Source: Salminus brasiliensis (taxonomy: Eukaryota; Chordata; Actinopteri; Characiformes; Bryconidae). Taken from it: DNA of 64,000 nucleotides. Of the stretch, positions 25,701 through 38,412 are shown one piece after another (within the stretch, counting starts at the first letter, position 1; the number at the start of each line of letters is the position of its first letter). Position numbers and translations under genes: made by a program. Under the pieces are notes generated by a model. That model was not told where the DNA came from. It saw only the letters and a list, made by a program, of their open reading frames with translations, and searched no databases. The stretch spans positions 40,553,842 to 40,617,841 of the forward strand of contig NC_132880.1 of assembly GCF_030463535.1 (NCBI RefSeq), read 5' to 3'.

Positions 25701-28700
25701 AGTCAGAGGTTGAAGACATTCGAGGGCTGCTCAACGTGTCTTCAAAGCTTTGTCTGTTTCAACAGAGTTCAGTCCACCCACACAATTCCTAAAGAAACCC
25801 CTCCTAAAATCCTGTTCACCAGAACACAAGGTCCTAATAGCTATATATGAGAGGCAGCGTATTCACCCTTTTACATAGTTTTCACAAGCTGATGAAGCAG
25901 GACCACTGCACATTTAGCACATTGTATTCTAACAGGGAGACAAGAAGACTAGTTCAAACTGATGGAAGGATTCTGTACCTGGTTTTTGCCTAAAGTAGTG
26001 AACACAGTAGGTTCTGGATCTGTTAGGCTTGTCTCCGTCACAGCGTCATCATCACCTATTTCCTTTTCTTTGAAAAAGTCCTCCAGCTCTTCATTGCTGC
26101 CATTGCCTGGTGGGAATTTGAATAAGAAAAAATCACTCTCTATGCTGTAAAAACAAAAAATTATTAAGGCAGTCATAATGTCAATGACAAAGTAAATAAT
26201 TACTCAATTTAGACTAATTCGGTTAGTCTTAAGTACTCCTAACCCAACAATACATTAATTTGAGCCTCAAAAACTTCAGTAAATGAGCTGCAGCAGCTGA
26301 AGATTTTAGTCTATATACCCTTCCCCTCAATTTGTTAACTGTTTATTCCCATCTGTAGGTTGGAACTTCCCCTATAACATGGGGGGAGACCTTCCTGTTC
26401 TTAGACTCCTGACCATGGTGGGCTGAGGTGTTGATGGGATTTAAACTGATTTCCTGTCTCTTAAGAAAGCAGGCACTTAGACAGCTGCACCACTTTAAAG
26501 CTACGAGTTCATGTTCATATCCGTGTCCAAGAGAGAACAGAAAGGTAAATTTACTTGGAACTGTATTTTTATGTAGTATAATTTTACTCTTCTGAGTGGC
26601 ACAACAGTCTAACTGCCTGCTCAACAAGTGTGAGGAGATTCAAATTCCGGCAAGGGCTCAGCACTGTATTGTCAAAAGCCTCCCAGTCTGGGCGTATCAT
26701 GTAATAGAGGAAGTTCGAAACCTAAGATGGGAATAAACAAGTTGAAAGAGAAGAACGCAGACTAAACACTGCCTAAACCAAACACAGACCAAACAAAATA
26801 TTTAATCTGCAGCTCATTTACTAATATTTTGGCTCAACTCAAATGAGATTCTGAGTTGCAGAACTAAAAATGTGAGTTAGGAGAAGGTGAGACAAAAATA
26901 AGTTGAGGCAACCCGAAAATGCTCTGGTATGTGTTACTGATTGTTACTGCCATTTTAAGCTGCAAATATTTTACAATGTACGATACATTCCATACTATTC
27001 ACTGTGTTACTATTGACATGGTTAAGGGTTCTGTTCTGTGTGCTTATACTAATATTATTAAGATATCAGTGTGAAGACGCAAATAGTTCACTGTAGCTTT
27101 TTGAGCGTTGTGACAGATTGTAAGAAAACTTACTGAAGAAACTGTATTCAAATGTGGCATTGTAGTCATATTCTGGCAATGGAGTGGAGTCATAGTCATA
27201 TACCATTTCATCTGGGCCAGCTGTGAAGAGAAAACAAGTAGAATTTGGAATTTGCATGAATAAAACATTAAAATAAAGAAATTTCTGTGAAAAGTGATAT
27301 TCCTGTTGTAACTGAATATAATTTTATCTGAACTTAACCCTTACTGTCTATTTTGCATGAGCTTAAAGTGAAATATCTGGAGTTTTGAGGCTTCCAGATA
27401 CCCAGAAAAACATTGTTGTTCTCTTGTTCATACATGTATCTACTTAAACTGTGACTATCTGAGCCTCAAGCGAGGAAGAATCAGAGGACCATGACTAAGC
27501 AGCTATTTCATTTCATCTTTAGTTTAGCTCTTATTCTGAACAACCGCATCTGGTGGTCTTTTCATGTTAACACATTTCTACGTCACACAACAATGAAGGA
27601 CACTGTAGCTGGAAAGAAGAATACTCAGTAACTTGAGATCTTTGCATCTGCATTCATGACACTGCCATTTGTCAGCTATGTGAGACTGTTACATCCATTC
27701 AGCTTATCTTGACATGACAAATGTGGAGCTGTGGAATTACTTGAGGCTATTCAGTTGAATGAATAAGGAGTCAACAATGGTGGCTCTTAGGGTAATTCTG
27801 TCAGTCCTCATTACAAGCCAGGATGACTGTATTTGATTAAACATAACCGAGTTGTAACCACAGCCATCATAGCCAGCAAAGAAATTAAGAATGAGCATGA
27901 CGCCACCAGTGTCTCTAGTATACCCAGCATATACGGTACTAGAATCAGTAAGAGAATCTACAAGACTGATAGAATATAATCCCAGGATTCTGGAAAGCAA
28001 AATAGCGTTCATCAATTGTAAGAACTTTCTGGGAAAGGAAACTGCCCTTTCTTAATTAAATGAGGATGGAAGTTCTCATGAGGTTTTACATCACAGAAGA
28101 CTAACAGTACACTTGAGACCAAAGCAAGTGGGTCAACTTGTCCCTGGACTAGAAACAAGACATGGGAGATTAGTGTATACATGGCTATAAAAAGTAAATG
28201 ACCCTTAGTGATTTCCACATTCTATAGAAACCTTCAATGATCTGCTTGTAGTCTTGGGACTTGTGTTTGAGTTCTGGAATAAAGAAGATGGGCTCTGACC
28301 CTGAGAAACCACTTCCTCATCCCAGTAAGGAGCTGGATAAATAATCTGCCAGGCTACTCTTTAGGTTGAGTTCATTTATTCAGCTGTATACTTGGTCCAA
28401 AACAATCAAATTCAAGTGCTGTTCTTGAGGGAATGTTAGCGAAATCCACACCTGGCTACAAAACCCAAAAGTCTCTCCTAACGTGTCTTAGCCATATCTT
28501 GATTCCATGCTCTGTAACTCTCGGTTGTTTTGCAATTGTCTGGATGGATATCTAATCTAGTTTGGCAGTACGAATATGGCAGAAAATGTTTAGGAACACT
28601 ATGTTCTCATCAAGTTCCATTCACTGCCATGCACACACATGTATTTCACTAATTTCTGCTCTAGAAAGCTGAGATTCCACAGAGGTCTTTTTACTTCAGT

Positions 28701-31700
28701 CATTCCCTGAAACCTGAGTTTTCAGGACTTCTGGCTGGAGTTTTCTCACACAGTGATCTACTAGTCCTTGTGCACTTAGAACAAGACATATATCCAGTGG
28801 TATGGGCTGCTGTAAAGACCATGGTATGTGCACTTTACCAGACATGACCCTACAACAGATGGAGTTTGCATTTCTCTGGGACTTTCTTTTCTCCTCCAGT
28901 GAAGTTAAGAAATGGCCCATAGGTTTTGCTTGATGGCAGTTTGCCAAGACCATTTGGACTTCTCCTCAGCCTGACCTCTCATTAAAAAACACCCCAGGAA
29001 GAACAAGGCCTGAATAGGAACTCCTCAATAAATGCTAATTTGCTGTACTCAAAAGTCTGTTTGACAAAGACCAGAGGTTGCTTAGTACAGTGGGTTGCCC
29101 TGACATCCAATAAGAAACGCTAAAGGCTAATCGAATTAGATCTCACATGCTTCCCCACTGATTTAAGATAGTCCTCAGACAATTCAGAGTGCGCTCAGAA
29201 ACTCTACACCGTTAGAGTTAGTTAGCTGCTGTCTTTTCTGCTAGCGTGAGAGCCGTGGGAGAAAGAGGGGCTGAGAGCTATTACCTGGACCACCACCGAT
29301 AAACAGTGGGATCATAAACAGCATGGAGCTAAACTGCACTAGCTGCGAGAGATGGGTCTCTGGCCAGTTTGTGAGCTTGTGCTGTTTATTTAAGACTACC
29401 CATTCCAGGGAAGGCAGCCGCCTGCTATTAATTTGGGTGTCACTGTAAGAGACAGCACTGGGAACCGGGTCTCGGGCCTTAACCTTTATGCCCTCTGTCA
29501 ACCAATTCACTAAGGAGCTCCAGAGTTCTGCTAAGTGTTCCTATCTAAACATCTCACTGCTTGCTTAATCACATGGATTTGCCAAATAAAGTAGTCGCAA
29601 AAACAAGGCCATATTTTACTTTGCCCAGGATTAACATGGTGTAGAGTTTTGGGGGTTAGGGTATTCACATGCCCCTATGGAATGATTCCTCCTTTCATGT
29701 TCTCCCCCAACCGGGAGAGTTAATGGAGCATTGCTTTGTCCTGCGCTTCAGTCCCAGCCATGCCTGATCGCTGGTGACACTCTTACCCCCTGCACGTCTG
29801 TTTTTGTTGCTTGCATCCCTCTCATTCTCTGTGCGTCATTACCACCATGATTTGCGAGGATATGAGAAAAATTCCAAAGTCTAATGGTTCCACATATTGT
29901 TTAGCCTCTAGGATGTTAGACCTCATGCAGGGCAGATAAATCAAACTAGAACCCTGTAAAATCTAGAAAAAGATGAAAGGATTTGTGTCCTGACAAGCAC
30001 CTTTGAGCTGGGAGGAAAGAGTGTATGTATAGTATCTTTCTAACAGTTTCCCACAGACACAGATGCAGGTTCTGGACTCAGACCCAGTGGAATTAAAACA
30101 AAGCTATGGCTGGCCAACTGCAGAGCTCATGTAAGTAGACACCAGAATCTCCCAGACCTCACCCAGTTATCTTCTACACATGTCAAAACAAGCACGGGAG
30201 GCCATGAGCAGAACATTAATGTAAGATAACACCTCCTGAATAGCGATATTTGGCAGGAATCTTCTTTTTCTTTTCATGGGATTCTCGGGAGGTATGCGCT
30301 CCAAATGCTGAAAGGGAACACTGATGTTATTTACTGCATGACTTCTTTTATTAATTCTAAGCTTACCGCGGTTTTTGGTGATTAATTCACCAAATCACTC
30401 CACCGCTGGCGCAATCTGTCGCACAACAGAGAGCATTTCGCTGACTGTTGACTGCCAAGTTTCCTGTCCTAAAAACTCAATGCTGTGTTAATTCTCCCTG
30501 CATTAGAACTAAAAACCGTAAACCTCTCACACATTACCCTGGTTTTGCAGGAATCAGTTCTTGAGTTTTGAGCTTGAAAGGACATCACAAAGTTCTCTCT
30601 TCATCCAAGTCTGGGTCAGAAGAGAAGTTCTACAAGTCCAAATCAGCATCAACTGTGTTGAGTTGTCAAGTAAAGTCAAACAGACTTGCTTATGTGGTTT
30701 CTGGCAGTGTGTGACAGATTTCCATAGTGTTGCCTATGGAAATAGGCAGATTACGGACAAGCGTCCTGTGCTTTTATCCATCTGACATAGTTTTGTTCAT
30801 TTGCTGCAGTTTGGGTCACATGTGTGATTACTTAGGCATGCAGTTCATGTGAAGCTAATTGGACATTATACGCTTCCATTACTTGCAAAACTAAAGGAGC
30901 CAACATCCAAACCATCGATGACATTTAGACTAAAGGACAAATTGTATAAATTAGATCTTTCCCCAAACTATTCTTTCTCGGCAGCACAGCTCAGGACCAC
31001 CATTAACCTTTTGCATTTTCTGCTTGTGCTGCAAGGTCATTTGAGGCCTCATTTCTCTCAATGGCCTGCAACACCCCCACAGCAAGTGAAAATCTCTTAA
31101 ACACTCAAGAACCAACTCATCTCTCTTTTTTTCTTCTCAGACCAGTGAATGAGAATAGAGAGAGACGTGCCAGAGCTGTGGCTGACACATTCTACAGAAA
31201 ACAGCTGTGCGCCAGGATTACGTCGCCCCCGTGATTGTTCTAACCCCCGGGCTGTCTCTCATGACGGAGAAACTGCATTGCATGCTTTCTTACGGATCTA
31301 TCAGGATACACCGAGGGTTTTTGTCTTTTTTTCCTGGGGTATTTCCACATCTGCTGGGCATCCTGAGACCACAAGCAAGTGCTTTATCTGCTGTGAATGA
31401 CAGGAAAGAGCTACTCATCGTCTCAGTTTAGTGGACTCATAAGCAGCACATTTTCTTCTTGTTGTACAGCTTTTCTGATGTAGTAAGCCACTTCAGAAGA
31501 AACACTAAGGGGGATCTAATGAAAATAAATCCTAAACATAGATTTGTCCCTTTTTCCCCCTTCACTTTCCTCAGGGCTTGTTCCACTCAGACAGTATACT
31601 CCTGCTCTTCTAATATTACTTCTGCATGTTGCTTTGAGGTCACACAATGTACACATTTGGAACTATTCTGTCCTCAGTCATGTCTGTGATCTGACTCATT

Positions 31701-32424
31701 TCAGGACTTTGTTTTGACAAGAAGATTGTCCATAGTCTGTGTGGTCTTGCTGAGTAAGCAGAAATGCTCCAAACCGCATGCTCCATGTCACAAACATCAG
31801 GAGATTTGTCTGTACTGACACGAATGAATGTTTTGTGTCAGACCCAGTTTTCCGACTCACTAGACGACTCTGTCCTAAGCAGAAACATGTGTCAGCATCT
31901 CACACACTCACCTCACACTGTCCGTTTTCCAATGCACCATAAGACATGCACTTGTCTTGCAGAGAGCACTCTCTGCATACTCTCTACAGTCACTCTGACA
32001 CTAAGGCTATTACAGCAGTTGAGCATGCATAGCATTTGTCATGATATTACAACCCTGTAACTTTTTTTGCACCTTTTAAAAATGTCAGCTGCATTATACA
32101 TTGTGTGAACTTTCATTCATTAAAACTATAACTTTGTCCATCTCCTATATAGTTTAGGTCTCTGGGGCAATATGCAGTATTTTCTAACTGCCTTTTATAT
32201 TCATACTGATTTTATTTAGAACCATCATGTATATTCTAGATATGCAGTATGAACCTACGTCCATCTCCAGAATATGCCCCCCTCCCCTATTTTCTCTCTC
32301 TTTTTCTCACACAAACACACTCATACTCACTCTTTCTTTAGCACTCACCGCAGCAGAGTGGACGTAGGAGCAGAGATCCTGCCAGGCAGACAGCTATCAG
32401 GCAGTAATGAGGTAACCTGGGCAT
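22748..32424 (-). CDS. c1orf54: C1orf54-like small secreted or membrane-tethered protein, 4 exons, 121 aa
   Basis: CDS exons on the minus strand are 32424-32349, 27220-27134, 26106-25979 and 22822-22748 (stop TAA 22750-22748). Donors are GTGAGT, GTAAGT and GTACAG; acceptors are TTCACAG, CCACCAG and TCCCAG. Phases run 1, 1, 0 and join in frame. Residues 1-25 form a signal peptide (MPRLPHYCLIAVCLAG...). Residues 27-55 are acidic and tyrosine-rich (YDYDS, EYDYNATFEYS), with N-glycosylation sequons at N46 and N56. Residues 59-92 are acidic and Thr/Ser-rich. Residues 104-121 are hydrophobic (SSLLLTVVLIAHQMLRLL), fitting a single membrane segment or a GPI signal. The overall plan, the Tyr-rich YxYx...DYSxF pattern and the length resemble human C1orf54 (about 131 aa), a protein of unknown biochemical function. 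Its divergent placement beside anp32e supports the assignment. The 5' UTR, any additional non-coding exon and the 3' end are not determined. The open reading frame is well supported; the orthology is tentative. Confidence 0.72.
23080..23262 (+). repeat. LINE (L2-type) 3'-tail repeat, copy 2
   Basis: It shares GTTGCACCATAGTCCTGGAG, the GAATGACAATAAAAGCC ending and the CTTGACTTG tail with the copy at 650-872. Confidence 0.6.
23761..23836 (-). repeat. LINE-type 3' tail (AAGCTGCTTTGTGACA family), inverted copy
   Basis: The minus strand reads AAAGCTGCTTTGTGACGACA and AAAAGCGCTATACAAATAAA, then a CTTGACTTGA tail. Confidence 0.6.
23837..24640 (-). pseudogene. Tc1-like element with decayed transposase (minus strand)
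   Basis: Minus-strand translation shows FFGHNDQMYAW, KKTVPLVKHGGGSIMQCG and HQVTAPKSTFKLNHMDK, Tc1 transposase catalytic-domain signatures with stops and a lost frame. The 24600-24630 end (GTGTATGTAAACTTCTGACT) is the terminal repeat typical of Tc1-like elements. It lies directly downstream of the C1orf54-like gene's last intron boundary, inside intron 3. Confidence 0.8.
26339..26508 (-). repeat. tRNA-derived SINE, copy 1 (minus orientation), in intron 2 of the C1orf54-like gene
   Basis: On the minus strand a tRNA-like head (GTGGTGCAGCTGTCTAAGTG; B-box-like GTTTAAATCCC) is followed by a body ending in GGGAATAAACAG. The same ending is found in the plus-strand copy at 26592-26740. Confidence 0.55.
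26592..26740 (+). repeat. tRNA-derived SINE, copy 2 (plus orientation), head-to-head with copy 1
   Basis: It starts with an A-box-like GTGGCACAACAGTCTAAC, has a B-box-like GATTCAAATTCC, and ends GATGGGAATAAACAAG. The 3' part shares GGAAGTTC, AACCTA and GATGGGAATAAACA with the inverted copy at 26339-26508. Confidence 0.55.
27737..29510 (-). other. Intron 2/intron 1 region with unrecognised minus-strand open frames
   Basis: Open frames of 68-92 codons occur at 28012-28218, 27737-28015, 28696-28953 and 29241-29510, on the same strand as the host gene. No family signature or consistent splice structure is seen. They could be remnants of a transposable element. Confidence 0.25.
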
Positions 32425-32524
32425 GTTGCTCTTCTGAGAGTGTGTGTGCAAGAGAGTGCAGCCTCCACGCTGTGTCTCTGAATGACTGCGCCGTGTGAGA
32501 GCATGAGAGGTAGAGGAAACACTG

Positions 32525-32605
32525 AGAAAAGGGGGTGGGAGAAGAAGAAGGAGAAAAAAAGGGGGTGGGAACTCTCCCAGCCTGCCTGGACGCCTCACTT
32601 ATCTC
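32525..32605 (-). promoter_or_regulatory. Probable proximal promoter or 5' UTR of the C1orf54-like gene: repeated CCACCC boxes
   Basis: About 100-180 bases upstream of the start codon, a purine-rich plus strand contains GGGGGTGGGA twice (32531 and 32561), exactly 30 bp apart, i.e. CCCACCCCC on the coding strand (Sp/KLF type). A GATA-like AGATAAG follows near 32597. Function is inferred from motif type and position only. Confidence 0.35.
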
Positions 32606-32649
32606 CAAAAAAGTCAAACTAGCGCTGCCCCCTTTTCATACAGCCCCAT

Positions 32650-35600
32650 GTTGACTAACCCAGCCCAGCAAATGAAGGCAGTCTGGATTAGGACTAAATA
32701 ATCTGATTCCTGCACAAATCTCGTCCATTTAAACAAACAGTTTATCAGCTGGGATTACGGCTCTTTAAGCTTGTGTAGGCAGCACCAATTTGGGTTTTTT
32801 TGGATTAAGAGCTGATGAGCTGACCTCAGTTCAGGGCAGAAGGTCTAGGAGCCCTGAGAAAAGGAAACTGTGGCTGTCCTCTGATTCCTTTCAGGACTTT
32901 GTTTTGACAGGAAGATTGTATGTAGTCTCTCAGCATCATATCCACACAGCCAAGGTACTGGTACAGCTGGTACGGCTGTTGCTTGTCAAGTGATGGTGAT
33001 CAGTGATAAATGCGTAGACCTGCTGTGAACAGAGTGTGGGAAAGAGTTGTGAATTCTCCCCAAAACAGGGAGATAATGAGTAAATATGAAGTCCTGCCAG
33101 AAAAGGTTTGCGGAGCCTTTAAAAAGAGATTGTTACGTTCAATAACTCATGGCTGTACTTGCTCTTGTCTAGAGAAGGCAAGCAGACGCATGCACACACA
33201 CACAGCTTTCAGTAAAAAACGCAAGATATAGTTTCATGTGTTCTGACATGTAGTGCTGTGTAGAAGTCATAGATTACCCCTCACCTATTCAATTTCCAGT
33301 CAATACAGCTATTAAGCAGGAGATTCAGGAGACTTTTCTTGCAGATTCTGTTAACAATAATTCACTTAGACAAGCAAGAGGAAAGTCAAAGGGAAAAACA
33401 AGAGTTTTCAAAATGGAAGCTCAGAAAATGTATTTTAAACATAGAGAGAATGGGACCCCTCACAACCTGGCAGGCCACCAAAACTGCCCCCCTCAGATAA
33501 ACAGCACTTCAGGATTTCATCCTTATGAGATGGGAGAAATATGATATCCAAGAAAATTCACTGGTGTTTTTTTCATCCTTCCATCCTGACAATAACATGC
33601 GTTTATGTTGATCAGATTCCGTCAGGCAAGCTGGAAAGCCTCTGTCGAAAAAACAATGATACAAGTCATAACTGCTGTGGATCTTGGCTTCTCTCCTTTA
33701 CTCTATCTCTCTCGTGTGTGTGAGAGTGTGTGCTCATGCTTATTTTCCAGTAGATGATGGAAGCATTACAGAGTTTGTTCCTGTGTGGTTTGAATAGTAG
33801 GTCACATTTTCCAATAGAGCCATTACCGGTGTGCAAGAACTATCAATTACTCTAACTGTTCCGTCTTCCAGAGCAGGACAGTTTTGCTGTTAATTTGAAG
33901 TAAAACAGAAAAGCTGTACGTGTTGGTGTCTTCTTTTTACATGAGAAAGTAAAACCAGATCTCATCTGGTCACACTGGGGACGCATTTTAATGACAAGTG
34001 TAAACAGAATCCGGTCTAAGTAGTTGCAGTTACTATCTGGATACAAAACAGGCCCTTTCTGTCCACCCTTTCATTTCCACTAATCTCTGTGAGTCTTAAA
34101 GGAAGTGGATTTGATCCAGAAGTTTCAACTAAGAAAAGGAAAAAGATAAAAGAGAATAATGTTTGCAAATCAAACTGCAGAAGCTGCTGATGTTCTCAGA
34201 ACAATGGACTGACCACCCCAGAGCCCAGACTTATTATTATTGTTGAATGGATTTAGACACACTTGGGTGGTAAAAAGCAGAAAATGCAGACTTCTAAGAC
34301 TGAATTTTGAAAGTTGAGAAAAATCTCCCTTCCGATTTCTTTAAAAAATTGTGATTCTTATGAAAGAACGGGGGGTGAAATAAAGATAAAGGGCGGAGAC
34401 AGTAAAAACACAGAGAAATGTAATATTGTATGAGGCTTATAAGTGGCAAGTTTTTGCTGAAAAATAAATGAAGAATAACTTGTACTTAATGGCTGTTTGG
34501 ACTAAATAAAGAAATTGTGGTCTTTTCAAATTGCTGTAAATGTGAATGGCATGCATGGTGCAGATGCACCAGACAGAGATTAGGCTGGAGATGCTGGAAT
34601 ATTCCTTTGGTAACTTTGTTTTCTGGCCCGTAAAGCTGCATTTTTTCAGTGTGCCAAGGACCAGATGTTTTTCAGTTCGGGAAACTAACTGAAGCAAATG
34701 CAGGAGCTTTGAGCTGTCCATCCCTTCTGCTCAGCATGGGGCAGGAGGAAAAGCTAAAGGTATTAAGATGTATTTCAGCAGCAGGACAGGATAGTGGGCA
34801 GGGGGTGTTGGAGAGTGGACATAGGCAAATGAATGAATATTCCTCCCCCCACCCACGGTCTCTCTGAGATATCCTTGCAGCCCTGACTTGGCCTGTTCTT
34901 TCCTCCCTGCTCAGAGTCAGTGGGACTTGGCCCACTTCCCCTCCTCCATAGCCCCCAGCTGTGTGAACTGAACCGTGAGACTGTGGGTGACTGGGCAATG
35001 ACAGAGCACACGTGAGGCAGTGCATGTGCGATGCAAGACCAATCAAAATCCTTCCTATTAGTTTATAGTACCAGAGAGGCACCCCTTCATCTTCTCCTCA
35101 TCTTCTAAAACACAAGTATATACCCATCATTATGCCCTCCAAGATGTTGTTGTACCTTACCTTCAGTTTTCTCTTATTCTTAAAAAAATATAGGATCCGA
35201 GAGGTTCTTGGCGTTGGTGTGTGGTTCTCAGAAAAAAAAAAGTTTCACGGAACCTCATGTTATAACATTATACTGATGGTCTATAAAACTTTTTCTTGAA
35301 TTCTTGGAGGTCTCAGATTGCAGAAGCTTTTTGAAATGTTCTTCAGAAAACAAGATATATTCTTCTATGGCTTCACTCCAAAGAGCTGTACATACTGGTT
35401 TATTTAAGGGAATCCTGGCTGCTATGACATATAAGCTTCAATATGATGCACATTTCCTCCTAAAATGGAAAAATGCTAGTAAAAACAGAAGACTTTATTT
35501 CAACACATAAAAACATTTTAATTGTTGCATCAAACATCAACTCTTAAGATGGACATTCATACAGAAATATGTGATATTTGGCAAATATATTATGTATGAG

Positions 35601-38400
35601 AATGTATGAAATGATTTTATGTCAAAAATATGTCACATATTAAAATACATAAATGCCAACTTAAAATACATAAATGCCAACTTGCCAATGCCAATTTGTC
35701 ATTTCTTGAAATATATGCTGTCACACAAAATTCTCCAAATTGGCAACTTTAAAGGAGAAGGAAAAACATTCTTAACTTTCAATGTAAATCAAAATAAAGG
35801 TATTTTGTTTTAATAAAAAGTAAAAAAAAAATGGACATGTAAGGTTTTTGAGTAACAGTAATGTTATATTTCAGCCATATGTCAACATATACAAACATAT
35901 AGGCATAACGCACAGATATATCATACAATATATTATATTGTAAAGCCGACTTTACAAGCGAAGGGAAAAACTAGGATTTCTATTGGTCCATTCATCATGA
36001 AATCTAGAAACAACATAAAGAACAACTACCAGATTCGGATTACGTTAAAACGTGAATTGTGGGACAGCAGCAACATATAGCAAACAAATATTACAAATAT
36101 GTACTATAATTGATATGTATGTTCCATATATTTTGAATATGTGTTCAATTTATATATATGCAATATATCTGTACACATATTTTAAAATACATGGCCACTT
36201 CTTTATGATGTATTTGTGTAAATATGGCCGTTTATCAGATTTCTATACGAGAAAGCAATTTATATCAATTTCAAAATATATCCTTTAGCCTTTCCAGTTT
36301 CAGCTAGACTGTGGCGCTACCCAACAGAACACTGAGTTTTCTTTTTTCCTGTGAGTCCTGTGCAGTCATGTGACGTCATCACAGTGCAGTGCTGACAGGT
36401 AAGTCTTGCCTATTTTCCGTGTTTTTGTACTAAACAAAACCTTTCCGCTTGGTTTTCTATCAGATTTCAATAGAATTGTGCACGTACATGATTTTTAGAG
36501 CCTAAATGTCTCAGCAGTCAAGGTTGGCTGCTAGAGGGAACGCTACTGTATCTTTTGGCTTATTTCCTCACGCATTCTGCTTATCTAAGATTTTGGTTGC
36601 TGTTTTTCTTTTTATTCTTACTGCGTAAGACAAAAGCAAAAAAAATAAATCTCTCACTATGCCCTTGACTCCTGTCGAGACACGCCCTTGACTCATGTTG
36701 AAATCTGAGAGGCTTCCAGACAGAAGGAGAGTGAAATCCCACACCAGTAACAGAGGGTGGCTGCCGGCCACAAGGGTCACCGATGGGAAAACGGGCATGC
36801 CACCAGCGACCACTGTGGCATGGCCAAATCAAACAAATCTGCATGCAGGAGTGTACCTTAGATGAGTGACTGAAGCTTGTACAAGAGGAGTGTGAGGTCG
36901 TGTCCTGGTGTACAAGAGGTCTCTAATACCATCATTCATCATCATCATCTGCTCTTACCCTTACCATAGTCTCATCTGTATTGTCTATATTGTGCGGAAT
37001 ACACCTTAGCCCCAGGGGTCCTAGTTGATTCTCTGGTTTTGACTTGCAGGTGAGACTTGGCAGGGTTCACTGCAATGCTTCTTGCTCAGGTTTGTGACTC
37101 CATGAGATCATTCTCAGAAACTGTTTAAGACCACATGATCCTCTTATTGAAAGCAGACTATTACTGCCTAACCCCCTAGTCTGGGAACACTGGATTATAT
37201 GCCTTTATTGCTAACTTTGTGATGGGTCAAGATTTAATTGTATAGTCGTTACAGCTGCATTTGAGTTTTGGGGATGCCACCCTTGACTGGCTATAGTAAA
37301 TTAATAGGAGTAGGCATGTTTGTCGCCCACTTGGCTGCCATTTTGACAGGCAGATATGGGCTACATATTTGGGACAGAGACAGCAAGAGGCAATTAGAGA
37401 TGTAAGCCTGTCCGGCAGAGCTACAAACCCATATTCAGGCCACTTGAATGAAGTGCATGTGACACTTCTGATTTATCACTGTCCAAAGCGATTTTTCTCT
37501 CTTTTTAACCATAACTTCATTTCTGTTTCTGATTTAGTTTTTCTGGGGGGAAAAAGAAGTTTGTCATGGTTTTCGGACAGGCATGAAATGGTCAATGTGT
37601 TTTATATGGTCTCTCCTTATGTGTCTGTCATCAGTTCAGCAAAAAGTCAGACCTTGTTTCCAAGCAGTGGAGCTCACATTTCACCTAAGAACACAGTATT
37701 TTGGAATGACCGGGAATATAAAAGTCTGCCATATCAATTTATAATAATATAATATCTAATGATTATTTTATGAGGTTTAGGAAATTACATTGTTGACTTC
37801 TGAACATATGGCATACATCTTAACCCTTTAAACTCTAAGGCATCATCAGTACACTTCAATTACAGAACTACATAAATAAATTTTTTAAAGAAGAAAAAAA
37901 CAGTGAACTGGATAAAAACCACGAAGGTTCACAAAGTTAATTTAATCTAAAATAAATTTCAGAGCAGCTTGAAATTTTCAAGTCCTGTTTTACGTCAGAG
38001 CAGTCGCCAGCATGTAAAACATAACCCACTCTCAGTAACTCTCTCTGGAGTTGTGTGTGATGTGTGAGTGGGATTTGAGCCACGCTCCCACCAAACGACT
38101 TTGCGTGGGCATGTCAAACCAGCGGATCCAGCGGAGCGCATGTACGTGAGAACAGTGACAGGATGAGCCCTGGGGGTCCCAGGAGGCCTTTGAGGGGGCC
38201 CAGGGGGTAGTGAGGATGAATCTGCTGCACTGACTGTGACACAGCAGTGGGAGAGAACATTTGTGAATGTTTACTATAGAACATTTGCATGGAATCTGGG
38301 CCGCTGTCCAGAAGCTGTTTTCCATGTGTACTGTATACTGTAAGTACAGACTTGTTATGGTTTCTTAGTCATGCTTCATCTCCTCATGTGAATTCATATA
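32650..38400. other. Intergenic, no gene seen
   Basis: Short open frames only. A purine/pyrimidine GGTTCT-type MITE fragment lies around 35195-35360, and a 21-bp direct duplication (TTAAAATACATAAATGCCAA) at 35639-35682. None of the frames (e.g. 136 codons minus at 34672-35082, 127 codons plus at 37369-37752) carries a recognisable domain. Confidence 0.5.
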
Positions 38401-38412
38401 TTTCACATCAGA

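Noticed and set aside
34672-35082. 136-codon minus-strand open frame
   Set aside because: No signal peptide, domain or splice-consistent neighbours, and composition looks random despite its length.
37369-37752. 127-codon plus-strand open frame
   Set aside because: No recognisable domain; likely a chance frame in intergenic sequence.
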